Below the pieces are notes generated by a model. The model was given only the letters and a program-made list of their open reading frames with translations. It searched no databases and was not told where the DNA came from. DNA of 64,000 nucleotides from Niabella yanshanensis (GTDB lineage Bacteria; Bacteroidota; Bacteroidia; Chitinophagales; Chitinophagaceae): assembly GCF_034424215.1 (NCBI RefSeq), contig NZ_CP139960.1:4030001-4094000 (forward strand). Reading direction: 5' to 3'. Below, in pieces: positions 36,690-45,763 of this stretch (positions within the stretch are counted from its first letter, which is position 1; the number at the start of each line of letters is the position of its first letter). Both the position numbers and the translations under genes were made by a program.

Positions 36690-37248
36690 GTAGTTAGATA
36701 CTGTAACAATTACGAGTCGCTTTAACAGCTGTGAACAGAAAGAAAAAGTAGGGGTATTGGGTGCAGAATATGAAAAAAGATCAATCAATATCTCCATGAA
36801 ATTGAGGAAAATAAGCTCCCTGATTACGTCCGGAAGCCTGGTTAACCTCAATATCCTCTAAAAATTGGGTGGTTTTGACGTAAAGCTATTTATCGATTTT
36901 GTGGACCAGGAGTATAGCTTTAAGGCTTTCTATCAAAACTACCTGGCGCTGAAATTTAATAATGTTTTTTTGAATCATTCGCTTGAAAAGCGTAAGCATG
37001 CATTCGTCGTTAAAATCGGCCAGGCGCACATCAAGAACATTGCATGCACTGGTTCGTTTGTACTATATGGTAAGAAACTTTTTTTCCTTAAAAAATATAC
37101 AGAAATGTATTTTCTGAAACTATCCAGGGCATGCGTTCTTCTAAAATTAATCGTGTAAAAAAACTTGCTGTATGGGAAGCGGCTAATCAACTACCTGTTT
37201 CTTGCCTACAGGCATTATAAAACCGGAAAAAGGGAAAACTTTGATTAA
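36690..37248 (+). pseudogene. Decayed family-2 glycosyltransferase
   Basis: The frame through 36748 reads VGVLGAEYEKRS, ISSLITSGSLVNLNIL, stop (36859-36861), KLGGFDVKLFIDFVDQEYSF, and later a second in-frame stop (37156-37158), then KNLLYGKRLINYLFLAYRHY to TAA at 37246. It parallels the glycosyltransferase at 32880-33728 (VAMFGVEFES, LITSGSLLNLDLFEKIGEFD, RLLYGNARLETF, KAYRHYRSAK) along its C-terminal two thirds. The N-terminal third is missing, being replaced by the purB fragment. The upstream limit near 36690 is approximate. It is a clear pseudogene with two stops. Confidence 0.85.
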
Positions 37249-37582
37249 AAACTTACAAGAACAATCCTTAAATACTCAAAACAAATTTGAAATAAATATT
37301 TATTTAACTTATATTTAACTCTTTTTTCTTTTTTTTAATTGGAAAGGAATATATTTTTAACGGAACATTAGGTTTTGTTACCTCGCTACCATCATTTAAA
37401 ATGAAAACCCAAAAGAAGAGCAAAAATGCCATATACTTTCGCTTAGCAAGGAACTCTTTCAATTGATAATTAGGAATCTAAGATGAAGGTTTTTAAATCA
37501 TTGTTTAAAAATATTCTTCATTTTTTCATAAACAGTCAGTCTATTTCAAGTTAATCATTGTTAAACATAAAAAAAAAACACC
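37249..37582. other. A/T-rich gap without a clear gene
   Basis: The 330 bases between the dead glycosyltransferase and the secreted fibre-like protein are strongly A/T-rich. The only frame of note is a 21-codon basic peptide at 37401-37466, which I do not accept as a gene. The run of A just before 37583 may be part of the next gene's translation start region. Confidence 0.5.
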
Positions 37583-38344
37583 ATGTTATTGAGAACCTCA
37601 TTGATGCTTATTGTAATGTGCATAATTGGTAATGTCATCTATGCGCAAAATACATTTCCTGCAACAGGAAATGTTGGCATTGGAACTACTTCTCCAACCA
37701 CGCCATTGACGATATTTAAGAGTAATTCAAGTATTGACCCTTCAAATTCACATATATTATTAACTAATAGTGGCTCTGGGCAGCAAAACTTAATTTCGTC
37801 AACAATAGGGGGTACTATTAAAGGTAAATGGCGAAATGATTATTTTGGGAATATCTATTATGTTTCTTTTGGAAGTAATCATATTTTTATGACAGGCGGC
37901 GACTATGGGGTTGGTATAGCACCAATGGTCATAAATAGCTCTGGGATTCGGATTAAAACTGAGACTCTTCCATCGGGCTATCAATTGGCTGTTGGAGGTA
38001 AGATAATAGCGGAGGAGCTAAAGCTCAAACTGCAATCAACCGGGTGGCCTGATTATGTATTCCAGCCATCATACAATTTGCCTAGTTTAAAAGAAATTGA
38101 AGCGTTTATAAAAAAGAATCAACATTTGCCTGATGTACCATCTGCGAAAACAGTAGCGACCGAAGGCATAGAGTTGGGTAAGAATCAAGCAATACTGCTA
38201 AAAAAAATAGAGGAATTGACCCTTTACATCATTGAACAGGACAAAAAAATTGAGAAACAGAATATGATACTAGAAAAGTTAGTAGGAAAAGAAATGTCTA
38301 CTCTAAGCAAGAAAAAAACTAGCCTATTTACCGATAGAAAATAG
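37583..38344 (+). CDS. Secreted fibre-like protein with conserved C-terminal coiled region
   Basis: The 253-residue protein has a signal peptide (residues 1-22, ending IYAQ), then NTFPATGNVGIGTTSPTTPL, the start of many Bacteroidota secreted proteins with phage-tail-fibre-like repeats. The middle is glycine- and serine-rich. The C-terminal part has YQLAVGGKIIAEELKLKLQS, the YVFQPSYNLPSLKEIEAFI segment, HLPDVPSAKTVATEGIELG and an amphipathic helix with KKIEELTLYIIEQDKKIEKQ. That last part is a trimerising coiled coil similar to tail-fibre C-termini. It is short for the group, so it may be trimmed. It lies inside the 4.7-kb inserted segment. Confidence 0.75.
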   Translation: MLLRTSLMLIVMCIIGNVIYAQNTFPATGNVGIGTTSPTTPLTIFKSNSSIDPSNSHILLTNSGSGQQNLISSTIGGTIKGKWRNDYFGNIYYVSFGSNHIFMTGGDYGVGIAPMVINSSGIRIKTETLPSGYQLAVGGKIIAEELKLKLQSTGWPDYVFQPSYNLPSLKEIEAFIKKNQHLPDVPSAKTVATEGIELGKNQAILLKKIEELTLYIIEQDKKIEKQNMILEKLVGKEMSTLSKKKTSLFTDRK

Positions 38345-38360
38345 CATTTTTCTATCGGTA
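38329..38360 (+). terminator. Stem-loop at the end of the fibre-like gene
   Basis: A perfect 13-bp inverted repeat TACCGATAGAAAA/TTTTCTATCGGTA surrounds a 6-base loop that holds the stop codon TAG. There is no strong T-run after it, so it may stabilise the transcript as well as end it. Confidence 0.6.
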
Positions 38361-38660
38361 AACGCAAATTTTTAGAAATGAATGTGATTTTAATATTATT
38401 GTTTGAATCGTCATTTCTATATACTAATTACACTAATATTTTTTCTTTAAATAGATCTAGTTAAAATATCTCTCTAAGAAAATCACCCTTACAATACTTT
38501 TTATTACTTGAAAATGTTTTTCTTGATGCTAATATAAGTAACGCTACTTACTCAGTAATAAAACACTCTCTACATAAATTTTAATAATGAGTATTATGTT
38601 ATAGAAGCCATGACTTATTACGATATATAATGTCGATAACATTGTAAAATACCCACACAT
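38361..38660. other. A/T-rich intergenic region before the S8 protease
   Basis: About 300 bases hold no convincing open frame, repeat or hairpin. The base composition is clearly more A/T-rich than the flanking housekeeping genes, as in the rest of the inserted segment. Confidence 0.5.
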
Positions 38661-40565
38661 ATGGAAAAGAGATTTAGAAAGCTAATATTTTGTCTGACAC
38701 TGTCGCTTGTTTTTTGTTTTGGTTGCGCCAAAACAAAAGACCTTGTCGGCGATGGAGGGGGCACGGCGGCACGCTCGGTTATTGCTGCTGATGACTACTA
38801 TTGGTATAAAGGAAACAAAATTCCACTTACAAAAAATACGAAGAAAAAATATATACTTTTTGAAGCAGCTAACGAAGCAAAAGTGAACACCGCGTTGTCC
38901 GAAAAAGGAGCCCGCATTGTGGAAAAGGCGAAAAATTTGAATCTATCAAAAGCGACAAAAGTAGCCGACGACGAAAAATCCGACACACTAAGATTTATGA
39001 TTGTAGAAGTTTCCACAAAACTATCTACCACTGATAATAAGATAATATATGAAGCTCCTTTTTTTATTACCAGTTCTGGAGATGAGATAGGTCTGTCTCA
39101 GCTTTTTTATGTTAGGCTTAAATCAACAGATGGGTATTCCAAATTGGTGGAGTTGGCCAGGTCCAATAATGTAGAGATATTGGGAAACAATGAATATGTA
39201 AAGGAGCGTTATACATTATCATGTAGTAATGGGTCTTCTGGTAATGCATTGGAGATGGCTAACAAGTTTTATGAAAGCGGTTATTTTGCATCTGCTCAGC
39301 CTGACTTGATGGGGAGATTTAAAAGTGCCAGTGTAAATGACACCTATTTTGCTAACCAGTGGAATTTAAATAACACTGGTCAATATGGAGGGACATCTGG
39401 TGTTGATATTAAGTATTCTGATGCGCGTTCAATAACTCAGGGTTCTAGCAGCATCGTAGTTGCTGTTATAGATGATGGGGTTGAGGTAACCCATCCTGAT
39501 TTGAATATTTATAATAGCGGCTTTGATACAGAAAATGGCTCTACACCCAACATAGTACGGGGGGAACATGGCACCGCCTGTGCTGGTATAACAGGAGCCA
39601 TTGCGAATAATAATCAGGGGATTGCAGGTGTAGCGCCCAACTGCCCTATAATGCCAATAAGTATCCAGTATGGAGTGATTATGCCGGATACCTATACAAA
39701 ATATGCAAGCGGATACTATTACGCTGCAAACAATGGAGCATCCGTTATATCAAACTCTTGGGCGGGCCCCGAAATTTACAATCAAGACCTGGATGATGCA
39801 ATACAATATTGCCTGACAAGTGGACGTGGCGGTTTAGGATGTGTAGTAGTTTTTGCAGCTGGCAACAGTAATAGTTCCGTGCAGTACCCGGCAAACTCTA
39901 ATAGTGATATTATCGTTGTTGGTGCAAGTTCTCCTTGTGGCGAAAGGAAAAGTCCCGGCTCGTGCGATGGAGAAACTGGTTGGGGTAGTTGTTATGGATC
40001 GCAGTTAGACGTGGTTGCCCCCGGTGTGTTGATACCTACTACCGATCTTGCTGGGACAAATGGATATAATCCAAGCATACCAATACATTTGTGGAGTGGG
40101 GGAAGTAAAATCTCGACAGACTACAGCAATCAAGATTACACTGTATGGTTTAATGGTACTTCTGCTGCTACACCTCATGTGGCAGGTGTAGCAGCACTAA
40201 TCCTCTCCGTAAATTCAAGTCTGACCCAAAAGCAGGTTGCCGAAATTATTGAGCAAACAGCACAAAAAACTGGTAGTTATACCTATACTACTACGGTAGG
40301 AAGACCCAATGGTACCTGGCATGAGCAAATGGGTTATGGGCTGCTAAATGCATTTGCTGCGGTTACCGGCGCATCGGGCTGCACTACTGTAAATTATATT
40401 AACCAAACAGTGAATACTAATACGAATGTTGCAGGCTGTATTATCAATGCACAAAATGTAACAGTTAATAGTGGCGCGAAACTTACTTTTAATGCTCTTG
40501 ACTATATATTGATTAGTCCGGGCTTTGAAGTAAAAAGCGGAGCAGAGTTTAGAGCAGGTTTTTGA
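38661..40565 (+). CDS. S8 subtilisin-family lipoprotein protease
   Basis: The 634-residue serine protease has a lipoprotein signal ending in FCFGC (acylated Cys22). A propeptide-like region (about 40-220) precedes the catalytic domain: Asp271 in VAVIDDGVEVTHPDL, His303 in GEHGTACAGITGA, oxyanion Asn402 in FAAGNSNSS, and Ser501 in FNGTSAATPHVAGVAAL. The last 55 residues (VNYINQTV, NVTVNSGAKLTF, ILISPGFEVKSGAEF) form a short beta-repeat module common at the C-terminus of Bacteroidota secreted proteins. It is probably anchored on the surface. It sits inside the inserted segment and may be its main cargo. Confidence 0.93.
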   Translation: MEKRFRKLIFCLTLSLVFCFGCAKTKDLVGDGGGTAARSVIAADDYYWYKGNKIPLTKNTKKKYILFEAANEAKVNTALSEKGARIVEKAKNLNLSKATKVADDEKSDTLRFMIVEVSTKLSTTDNKIIYEAPFFITSSGDEIGLSQLFYVRLKSTDGYSKLVELARSNNVEILGNNEYVKERYTLSCSNGSSGNALEMANKFYESGYFASAQPDLMGRFKSASVNDTYFANQWNLNNTGQYGGTSGVDIKYSDARSITQGSSSIVVAVIDDGVEVTHPDLNIYNSGFDTENGSTPNIVRGEHGTACAGITGAIANNNQGIAGVAPNCPIMPISIQYGVIMPDTYTKYASGYYYAANNGASVISNSWAGPEIYNQDLDDAIQYCLTSGRGGLGCVVVFAAGNSNSSVQYPANSNSDIIVVGASSPCGERKSPGSCDGETGWGSCYGSQLDVVAPGVLIPTTDLAGTNGYNPSIPIHLWSGGSKISTDYSNQDYTVWFNGTSAATPHVAGVAALILSVNSSLTQKQVAEIIEQTAQKTGSYTYTTTVGRPNGTWHEQMGYGLLNAFAAVTGASGCTTVNYINQTVNTNTNVAGCIINAQNVTVNSGAKLTFNALDYILISPGFEVKSGAEFRAGF

Positions 40566-40659
40566 CACAATTAGTTTCTTTTAATTTTTTCTTTATTTCT
40601 AATATCGGCCAATACAGACTGATTACTGTATAGCGGCTATGTAGTAAGGTTAAAGATGA

Positions 40660-40694
40660 AAGGGCTATGCTCTTACTCCAGAGCATAGCCCTTT
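40660..40694 (+). terminator. Terminator of the S8 protease gene
   Basis: A perfect 13-bp stem AAGGGCTATGCTC/GAGCATAGCCCTT with an 8-base loop lies about 95 bases beyond the protease stop. Confidence 0.8.
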
Positions 40695-40950
40695 ACTTCT
40701 GGGCCAACATATTTAATGGATGGATGGCCAGATTCCTTTAAACCTCGTGTGACCGGGCACAAAGGCTTTTTTGCAGCTTTATTGCACAGGGCATCCTTTG
40801 GTTTCTATAAATCTTTATGTTGTTAGTGAAAGAGAATTAGCCCTCCGCCATTTTGATGTATTACAAGTGAACAAATGATCTGGTGTTGTTCGATCGGGTG
40901 TATCCACCAATGCTATTAAGTTAAGCATTTTGCGGTCACGGTGGATCGAG
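40695..40950. other. Gap between the protease terminator and the mqnA fragment
   Basis: No gene is recognised. The sequence is less A/T-rich than the region around the fibre gene. It joins the mqnA fragment abruptly at 40950/40951. A short antisense frame reading VDTPDRTTPDHLF could be a remnant of something, but I cannot name it. Confidence 0.45.
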
Positions 40951-41185
40951 CTCCAACCGCACCAATGCAATAATTGCCATTAATATAATGTTGTGGAAGC
41001 TGCGGAATCACTGCCACGGGAACTAATCCCAGGTCGATGGCTCCGGTTTTTAGCTTTTCAGCCAGGGAGGCGGGATATGCTTCGATCAATTCAATTTCAT
41101 CTTTTATAGGGAGCCTTTGCAAGCCATAAATGAGGGGGCGCGTATTTAAATAGCTTACAATTCCGACTCTAATCTTCTGTTCCAA
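40916..41185 (-). pseudogene. mqnA: mqnA 5' fragment (right copy)
   Basis: The first 78 codons are homologous to intact mqnA (only a handful of amino-acid changes, such as N4K, N29D and V60I, while silent changes are more numerous). After CIGAVG the sequence is unrelated and ends at 40916. The active-site residues of the rest are lost, so this is a dead fragment. It is divergent from the intact purB. Confidence 0.92.
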
Positions 41186-41362
41186 TCTTTATTCCTTTAT
41201 TTTTGCGCGAAATTAACAGGTTTCAGGTTTAATGTTCCCGGTTCTACGTTAAACTTTGAACTTTAAACCCGGAATATAAACTTTAAATACGGAGCATGTC
41301 TTTAACAGCTATCTCGCCTATTGATGGCCGCTACAGTAAACAGGTTCAAAGCCTGCAGGAAT
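40951..41362. repeat. Right direct repeat (mqnA 5' part, intergenic region, purB 5' part)
   Basis: This is the partner of 36249-36659. The intergenic middle is nearly identical, while the coding ends differ by mostly silent substitutions. It marks the right boundary of the 4.7-kb inserted segment and includes the functional purB start. Confidence 0.92.
41198..41205 (+). promoter_or_regulatory. Candidate -7 box for purB
   Basis: TATTTTTG fits the TAnnTTTG consensus and is preserved in both copies of the repeat (left copy at 36496-36503). It lies about 90 bases before the purB ATG, next to the 7-bp-period array. Confidence 0.4.
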
Positions 41363-42633
41363 ATTTCAGTGAATATGCATTAATTAAGTATCGCGTTATA
41401 ATTGAAATTGAATACCTGCTGCTATTGGCAGATAAAAAGTTCCTGAAATTGTCTGCCGGTGCTAAAAAGCATTTGCAGGGGTTAAAGGAAAACTTCAGCA
41501 TAGCAAATGCAGAAGCTATTAAAGAAATAGAAAAGACTACTAACCACGATGTTAAGGCGGTAGAGTATTTTCTAAAGACAGAACTGGATAAAACAGATGC
41601 ACAGGAAGCAAAAGAGTGGATCCATTTTGGTTTAACGTCACAAGACGTCAATAATACCGCCATTCCGTTACTGTGGAAGCATAGCCTGGAGTTTGAACTG
41701 CTGCCGGCCTATCTGAACCTGCAAAATCACCTGCATCAACTCGCACAGGATTTTAAAGAAATCCCGATGCTGGCTAAAACCCATGGTCAACCAGCGTCTC
41801 CAACCAGGTTGGGAAAAGAAATAATGGTTTTTGTAGAGCGTCTGGAAAACCAGATCCGCCTGTTCTCCTATATACCGGTTGCCGCTAAATTTGGTGGCGC
41901 CACCGGAAATTTTAACGCACATCATGTAGCCTATCCTAAAACAGACTGGATCAAATTCGGAAATCATTTTGTTGAAGAAGTGTTAGCCCTGCAAAGAATG
42001 CAGTTTACTACGCAAATTGAGCATTATGATAACCTGGCTGCTCATTTCGACTGTATCAAACGCATCAATACTATTTTGCTTGATCTGTGCCGCGACATAT
42101 GGACCTATATCAGCATGGAGTATTTCAAACAAAAAACCAAAGCCGGCGAGGTAGGGTCTTCCGCTATGCCCCATAAAGTAAACCCTATCGACTTTGAGAA
42201 TGCTGAGGGGAATATAGGCGTAGCTAATGCAATGCTGGAGCATCTTTCGGCTAAATTACCGGTTAGCCGTTTGCAGCGTGACCTAACCGATAGCACCGTT
42301 TTACGTAATATTGGTGTACCGGTAGCGCATACTATTATCGCTATCAAAAGCATCGAAAAAGGTTTAGGCAAGCTGGTATTAAACGAATCGGCATTGAAAG
42401 CAGATCTGGATAATAACTGGGCAGTAGTGGCGGAGGCTATTCAAACGATCCTGCGTCGCGAAAAATATCCGAATCCTTACGAAGCATTGAAAGAATTAAC
42501 AAGAGGTAAAGAGGGTATTACGAAGCAGTCGCTGCATAAATTTATTACATCCTTAAAAGTTTCTGCTGAAATTAAGGCTGAGCTGAAAAAAATAACGCCG
42601 CATAATTACACGGGGGTAGTTGCCAAGTACTAG
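41296..42633 (+). CDS. purB: Adenylosuccinate lyase
   Basis: PurB cleaves SAICAR and adenylosuccinate in purine synthesis. The 445-residue protein has the start SLTAISPIDGRYSKQVQSL, then EWIHFGLTSQDVNNTA, LAKTHGQPASPTRLG with the catalytic histidine, and the superfamily signature GSSAMPHKVNPIDFENAEG, which holds the catalytic serine. This is the longer E. coli-like PurB type. It is intact and reads from the right copy of the repeat. It is the original neighbour of an mqnA gene, of which only the fragment remains directly upstream. Confidence 0.97.
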   Translation: MSLTAISPIDGRYSKQVQSLQEYFSEYALIKYRVIIEIEYLLLLADKKFLKLSAGAKKHLQGLKENFSIANAEAIKEIEKTTNHDVKAVEYFLKTELDKTDAQEAKEWIHFGLTSQDVNNTAIPLLWKHSLEFELLPAYLNLQNHLHQLAQDFKEIPMLAKTHGQPASPTRLGKEIMVFVERLENQIRLFSYIPVAAKFGGATGNFNAHHVAYPKTDWIKFGNHFVEEVLALQRMQFTTQIEHYDNLAAHFDCIKRINTILLDLCRDIWTYISMEYFKQKTKAGEVGSSAMPHKVNPIDFENAEGNIGVANAMLEHLSAKLPVSRLQRDLTDSTVLRNIGVPVAHTIIAIKSIEKGLGKLVLNESALKADLDNNWAVVAEAIQTILRREKYPNPYEALKELTRGKEGITKQSLHKFITSLKVSAEIKAELKKITPHNYTGVVAKY

Positions 42634-42686
42634 CGAATATTCTCTGAAAGCTATCAAAAGCAGGGTTAGTCTGAGCCTGGCGAAGA

Positions 42687-43268
42687 CTAATTACGGAAAA
42701 TATCTTTTAGCTCAAGAGATAATTGCGGAAAAGCCGTGCTGGTGATAATTTGACCTACTAATAAGGGGTCTATAAATTCGTACTTTCCCTCTTTTAAAAA
42801 GTATTGATTAATAGCTTTTGTGTCCAAAATATCACCCGGTATTCCTGCACGCCGTTTTCTTGATATAGATTGGTCTTTTCGTTCATGTCTTTTTTGCAGT
42901 GTAAGGCGATAGTACTTCTATAATCAGGTCAGGCGTGCCAATGCAGCCACGTTCATCAATTTTGGATTCGTCGCAAATGATACCGATATCGGGTTGTACA
43001 ACAGTTGTAATTTCGTAATCGGAAGATTTATTCTTCACCCGCCTTACATCAAAGGGGCAAAAAACATATTGCAATTTTTGCCATCGAAGTAATTTCCAAT
43101 TTTTAGTACCAGATTAGCGGCAATTTTCTGATGCCAGGATGCCGGCGCCGGTGATAAAATAAACAGCTTTCCTTTAATGAGTTCCACCGCTTCTTTCAAA
43201 CGCCAGGTCAAATAATCGGCATAAGTATATTTTTTATTACGGTCTAACTGGGAGATATCCGTTATCAT
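42687..43268 (-). pseudogene. Uma2-family (DUF820) nuclease, broken by frameshifts
   Basis: Uma2 proteins are small PD-(D/E)xK-fold proteins of uncertain role, often in many copies. Here the frame begins MITDISQLDRNKKYTYADYL (ATG complementary to 43266-43268) and runs through LIKGKLFILSPAPASWHQKI to NCNMFFAP. One missing T then shifts it into FDVRRVKNKSS and TVVQPDIGIICDESKIDERG. A second single-base loss in an A run follows PYTAKK, and at least one more shift precedes the recognisable end LVGQIITSTAFPQLSLELKD, with TAG at 42687. With three or so shifts it is not functional as read. Confidence 0.8.
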
Positions 43269-43415
43269 ATCAGCTATTTTCTCAAAAATACAAAATATGT
43301 CGCAGATGTTTGGGGCCTTGAAGTTGATCAAGAGGGTCTTTATCTATAGCAGAGCAGATGAATGTTATCTGGACCTGCTCTTAAGGAAACGCTTTGCATT
43401 AATAACCAAACAGCA

Positions 43416-44030
43416 CTACTTGAATTTCATTGCATGAAAAGTGGAGGGCATCAGCCGCATCATTGTTTCTTTATCATTAAATAAATAAAATATATACACG
43501 TCGGCTGCATCATCTTTATGTAAAGTAACAGTCATACAATTTTTGTAATTGCTGTCGAACGTAGTTCTGGGAGCATATCCTGAAGTAGCTCCCCAGTCTG
43601 CATTAAACTCATTTTTTACCGCTTCAGGCTTGAAAGCGCCAAATCTGGGGATAGCCGGAGTGGTGGCCGCCTGGGGCTGTAAACTGGTATTGTGTAAGAC
43701 AGTTACAAATACAGTTTGGTAACTTTTATTGGGATGTGCCTGGGCAAATACTTTACGTCCGTTTGAAGTATCAGCAGCCATCTTCTCAAAATGCTCTATT
43801 CTTTTTCTGAGCGGGCGGATGGCATAACGTATCTCAAAACTGTCGGTTTTGCTTTTTATTGCCAGGTCGTAATTCATATCCCGGTTGGGATTTACAGGAA
43901 CTGTATCAAAGTTTTCAGGCATTTTAAAACTGAGTAGTCCTTCTTCTACAACTGAATGAAACCGGGGATTTTGCCCTGATGCGACGGAGGAAATTAATAA
44001 GAATAGAATTGCTGTTAGTGTCTGACCCAT
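43416..44030 (-). CDS. Secreted protein of unknown function
   Basis: The 204-residue protein starts best at the ATG giving MGQTLTAILFLLISSVASGQ, a clean signal peptide. A start 14 codons upstream is possible but less likely. The mature part reads as a single globular domain (LLSFKMPENFDTVPVNPNRD, YDLAIKSKTDSFEIRYAIRP, and DAADVYIFYLFNDKETMMRLM near the end). I do not recognise a family. It is predicted periplasmic. It sits between the decayed Uma2 gene and prfC, with 95 bases to prfC. Confidence 0.65.
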   Translation of the reverse strand: MGQTLTAILFLLISSVASGQNPRFHSVVEEGLLSFKMPENFDTVPVNPNRDMNYDLAIKSKTDSFEIRYAIRPLRKRIEHFEKMAADTSNGRKVFAQAHPNKSYQTVFVTVLHNTSLQPQAATTPAIPRFGAFKPEAVKNEFNADWGATSGYAPRTTFDSNYKNCMTVTLHKDDAADVYIFYLFNDKETMMRLMPSTFHAMKFK

Positions 44031-44125
44031 ATTGTATTTTCTTATAAGATGCCCACTTTTACGATAGTACATACAAAAGCCGCAGTTTTTAGTGCGGCAT
44101 TAAAATAACTTAATGAGCGTGATGG

Positions 44126-45718
44126 TTACTCAGCCTTATGTATCTCACTTGTAAAATGGAATTTAATATCAGGGTTGTTGCTGATCTCCGTATTTAAAAA
44201 CCACTCACTTTGGGCCAGGTATACGTCATGCCCGTCTTTGTCTAAAGCGGAATTGGCTTGTTTGAAGCGTACAAAGTCGTGCAATTTTTTAGGGTCCTCT
44301 GAAGTAAGCCAAGTGGCTTTATAAAATGGTAAAGCCCTGAATTCAACGCTTGCACCATACTCATGCAGCAATCGATATTGAATGACCTCAAATTGAAGTT
44401 CTCCCACACAACCAATAATCTTTTTAGTACCGCCAAACTGGGTAAATAGCTGTGCCACCCCTTCATCTGTCAATTGCATTAATCCTTTTTCCAGTTGCTT
44501 GGTCTTCATGGGGTCTTTATTGACCACCTCTTTAAATATTTCCGGGGAGAAAGATGGGATACCTGTAAAATAGAAATCTTCACCTTCAGTCAGGGTGTCG
44601 CCGATCTTAAAGTTGCCGGTATCAAACAAGCCTACCACATCTCCGGCATAAGCGTCTTCTATAACACTTTTGTCGCGCGCCATAAAAGAATAGGGATTAC
44701 TGAAACGCACATCCTTGTCCAGGCGTACATGATGGAAATATTTATTTCTTTCGAACCTGCCGCTGCAAACCCTGAAAAACGCAATACGGTCGCGGTGCTT
44801 CGGGTCCAGGTTTGCGTGTATTTTAAATACAAATCCACTTAGTTTAGCCTCTTCAACATCTACTTTCCGTGCCGAAGTTTCGCGGCTTTGCGGAGTAGGG
44901 GCAATGCGAATAAAAGTATCCAGCATTTCTTTTACACCGAAATTGTTGATCGCACTCCCGAAAAATACGGGGGATACTTTCGCTGCGAGGTAGTCTTCTG
45001 CGTTTAATTCACCGTTCACGCCATCTACCAGCTCCACATCTTCCCGTAAGATAGCCGCATCGGCAGTTCCCAGCATTTCCTCAACAACCGTGTCGTTCAG
45101 GTCCGTTATAGCTATTGATTCATCGCCCTCCGCCTTGGTATTGGCAGCAAACAGGCGCAGGTTCCTGTCGTATAAATTATACACTCCTTTAAATTCCTTA
45201 CCACTGTTAATAGGCCAGGTCATAGGGTGTAATTGGATATTCAGTTCCTTTTCTATCTCTTCTAAAAGATCAAAACGGTTTTTACCATCCCGGTCCATTT
45301 TGTTGATGAAAACAATTACCGGCGTATCACGCATGCGGCATACCTCCATCAGTCGACGGGTTTGATCCTCAACCCCATTAACACTGTCTACTACCAATAT
45401 TACACTGTCAACGGCGGTAAGCGTGCGATAGGTGTCTTCAGCAAAATCCTTGTGACCGGGCGTATCTAAGAGATTGATCAGTATACCATTATATTCAAAA
45501 CTCATCACAGAAGTTGCAACAGAGATACCTCTTTGCCGCTCGATCTCCATAAAATCTGAAGTGGCAGATTTTTTTATTTTGTTGCTTTTTACGGCACCTG
45601 CAACCTGTATGGCGCCACCAAAAAGCAGGAATTTTTCGGTAAGCGTTGTTTTACCGGCGTCGGGGTGACTGATGATGGCAAACGTGCGCCTCCGCATGAT
45701 CTCGTCGTGAAACTTCAT
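44126..45718 (-). CDS. prfC: Peptide chain release factor 3
   Basis: RF3 is the GTPase that recycles RF1 and RF2 after translation termination. The 530-residue protein has the P loop SHPDAGKTT at residues 17-25, the switch and G3 region ([33 protein letters not shown]), the G4 motif NKMD and the C-terminal RF3 domain ([27 protein letters not shown]-like [14 protein letters not shown]). The length is normal. It stands alone. Confidence 0.97.
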   Translation of the reverse strand: MKFHDEIMRRRTFAIISHPDAGKTTLTEKFLLFGGAIQVAGAVKSNKIKKSATSDFMEIERQRGISVATSVMSFEYNGILINLLDTPGHKDFAEDTYRTLTAVDSVILVVDSVNGVEDQTRRLMEVCRMRDTPVIVFINKMDRDGKNRFDLLEEIEKELNIQLHPMTWPINSGKEFKGVYNLYDRNLRLFAANTKAEGDESIAITDLNDTVVEEMLGTADAAILREDVELVDGVNGELNAEDYLAAKVSPVFFGSAINNFGVKEMLDTFIRIAPTPQSRETSARKVDVEEAKLSGFVFKIHANLDPKHRDRIAFFRVCSGRFERNKYFHHVRLDKDVRFSNPYSFMARDKSVIEDAYAGDVVGLFDTGNFKIGDTLTEGEDFYFTGIPSFSPEIFKEVVNKDPMKTKQLEKGLMQLTDEGVAQLFTQFGGTKKIIGCVGELQFEVIQYRLLHEYGASVEFRALPFYKATWLTSEDPKKLHDFVRFKQANSALDKDGHDVYLAQSEWFLNTEISNNPDIKFHFTSEIHKAE

Positions 45719-45763
45719 ATTGTAAATTCTTAAAAGGCCGCAAAGATATTTGTATTTGGTGAG

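Noticed and set aside
37401-37466. 21-codon basic open frame MKTQKKSKNAIYFRLARNSF
   Set aside because: It is too short, in A/T-rich DNA, and without a clear ribosome binding site or a known counterpart.
40695-40950. Possible transposase remnant next to the mqnA fragment
   Set aside because: Only short open frames without any recognisable transposase motif were found, and there are no terminal inverted repeats.
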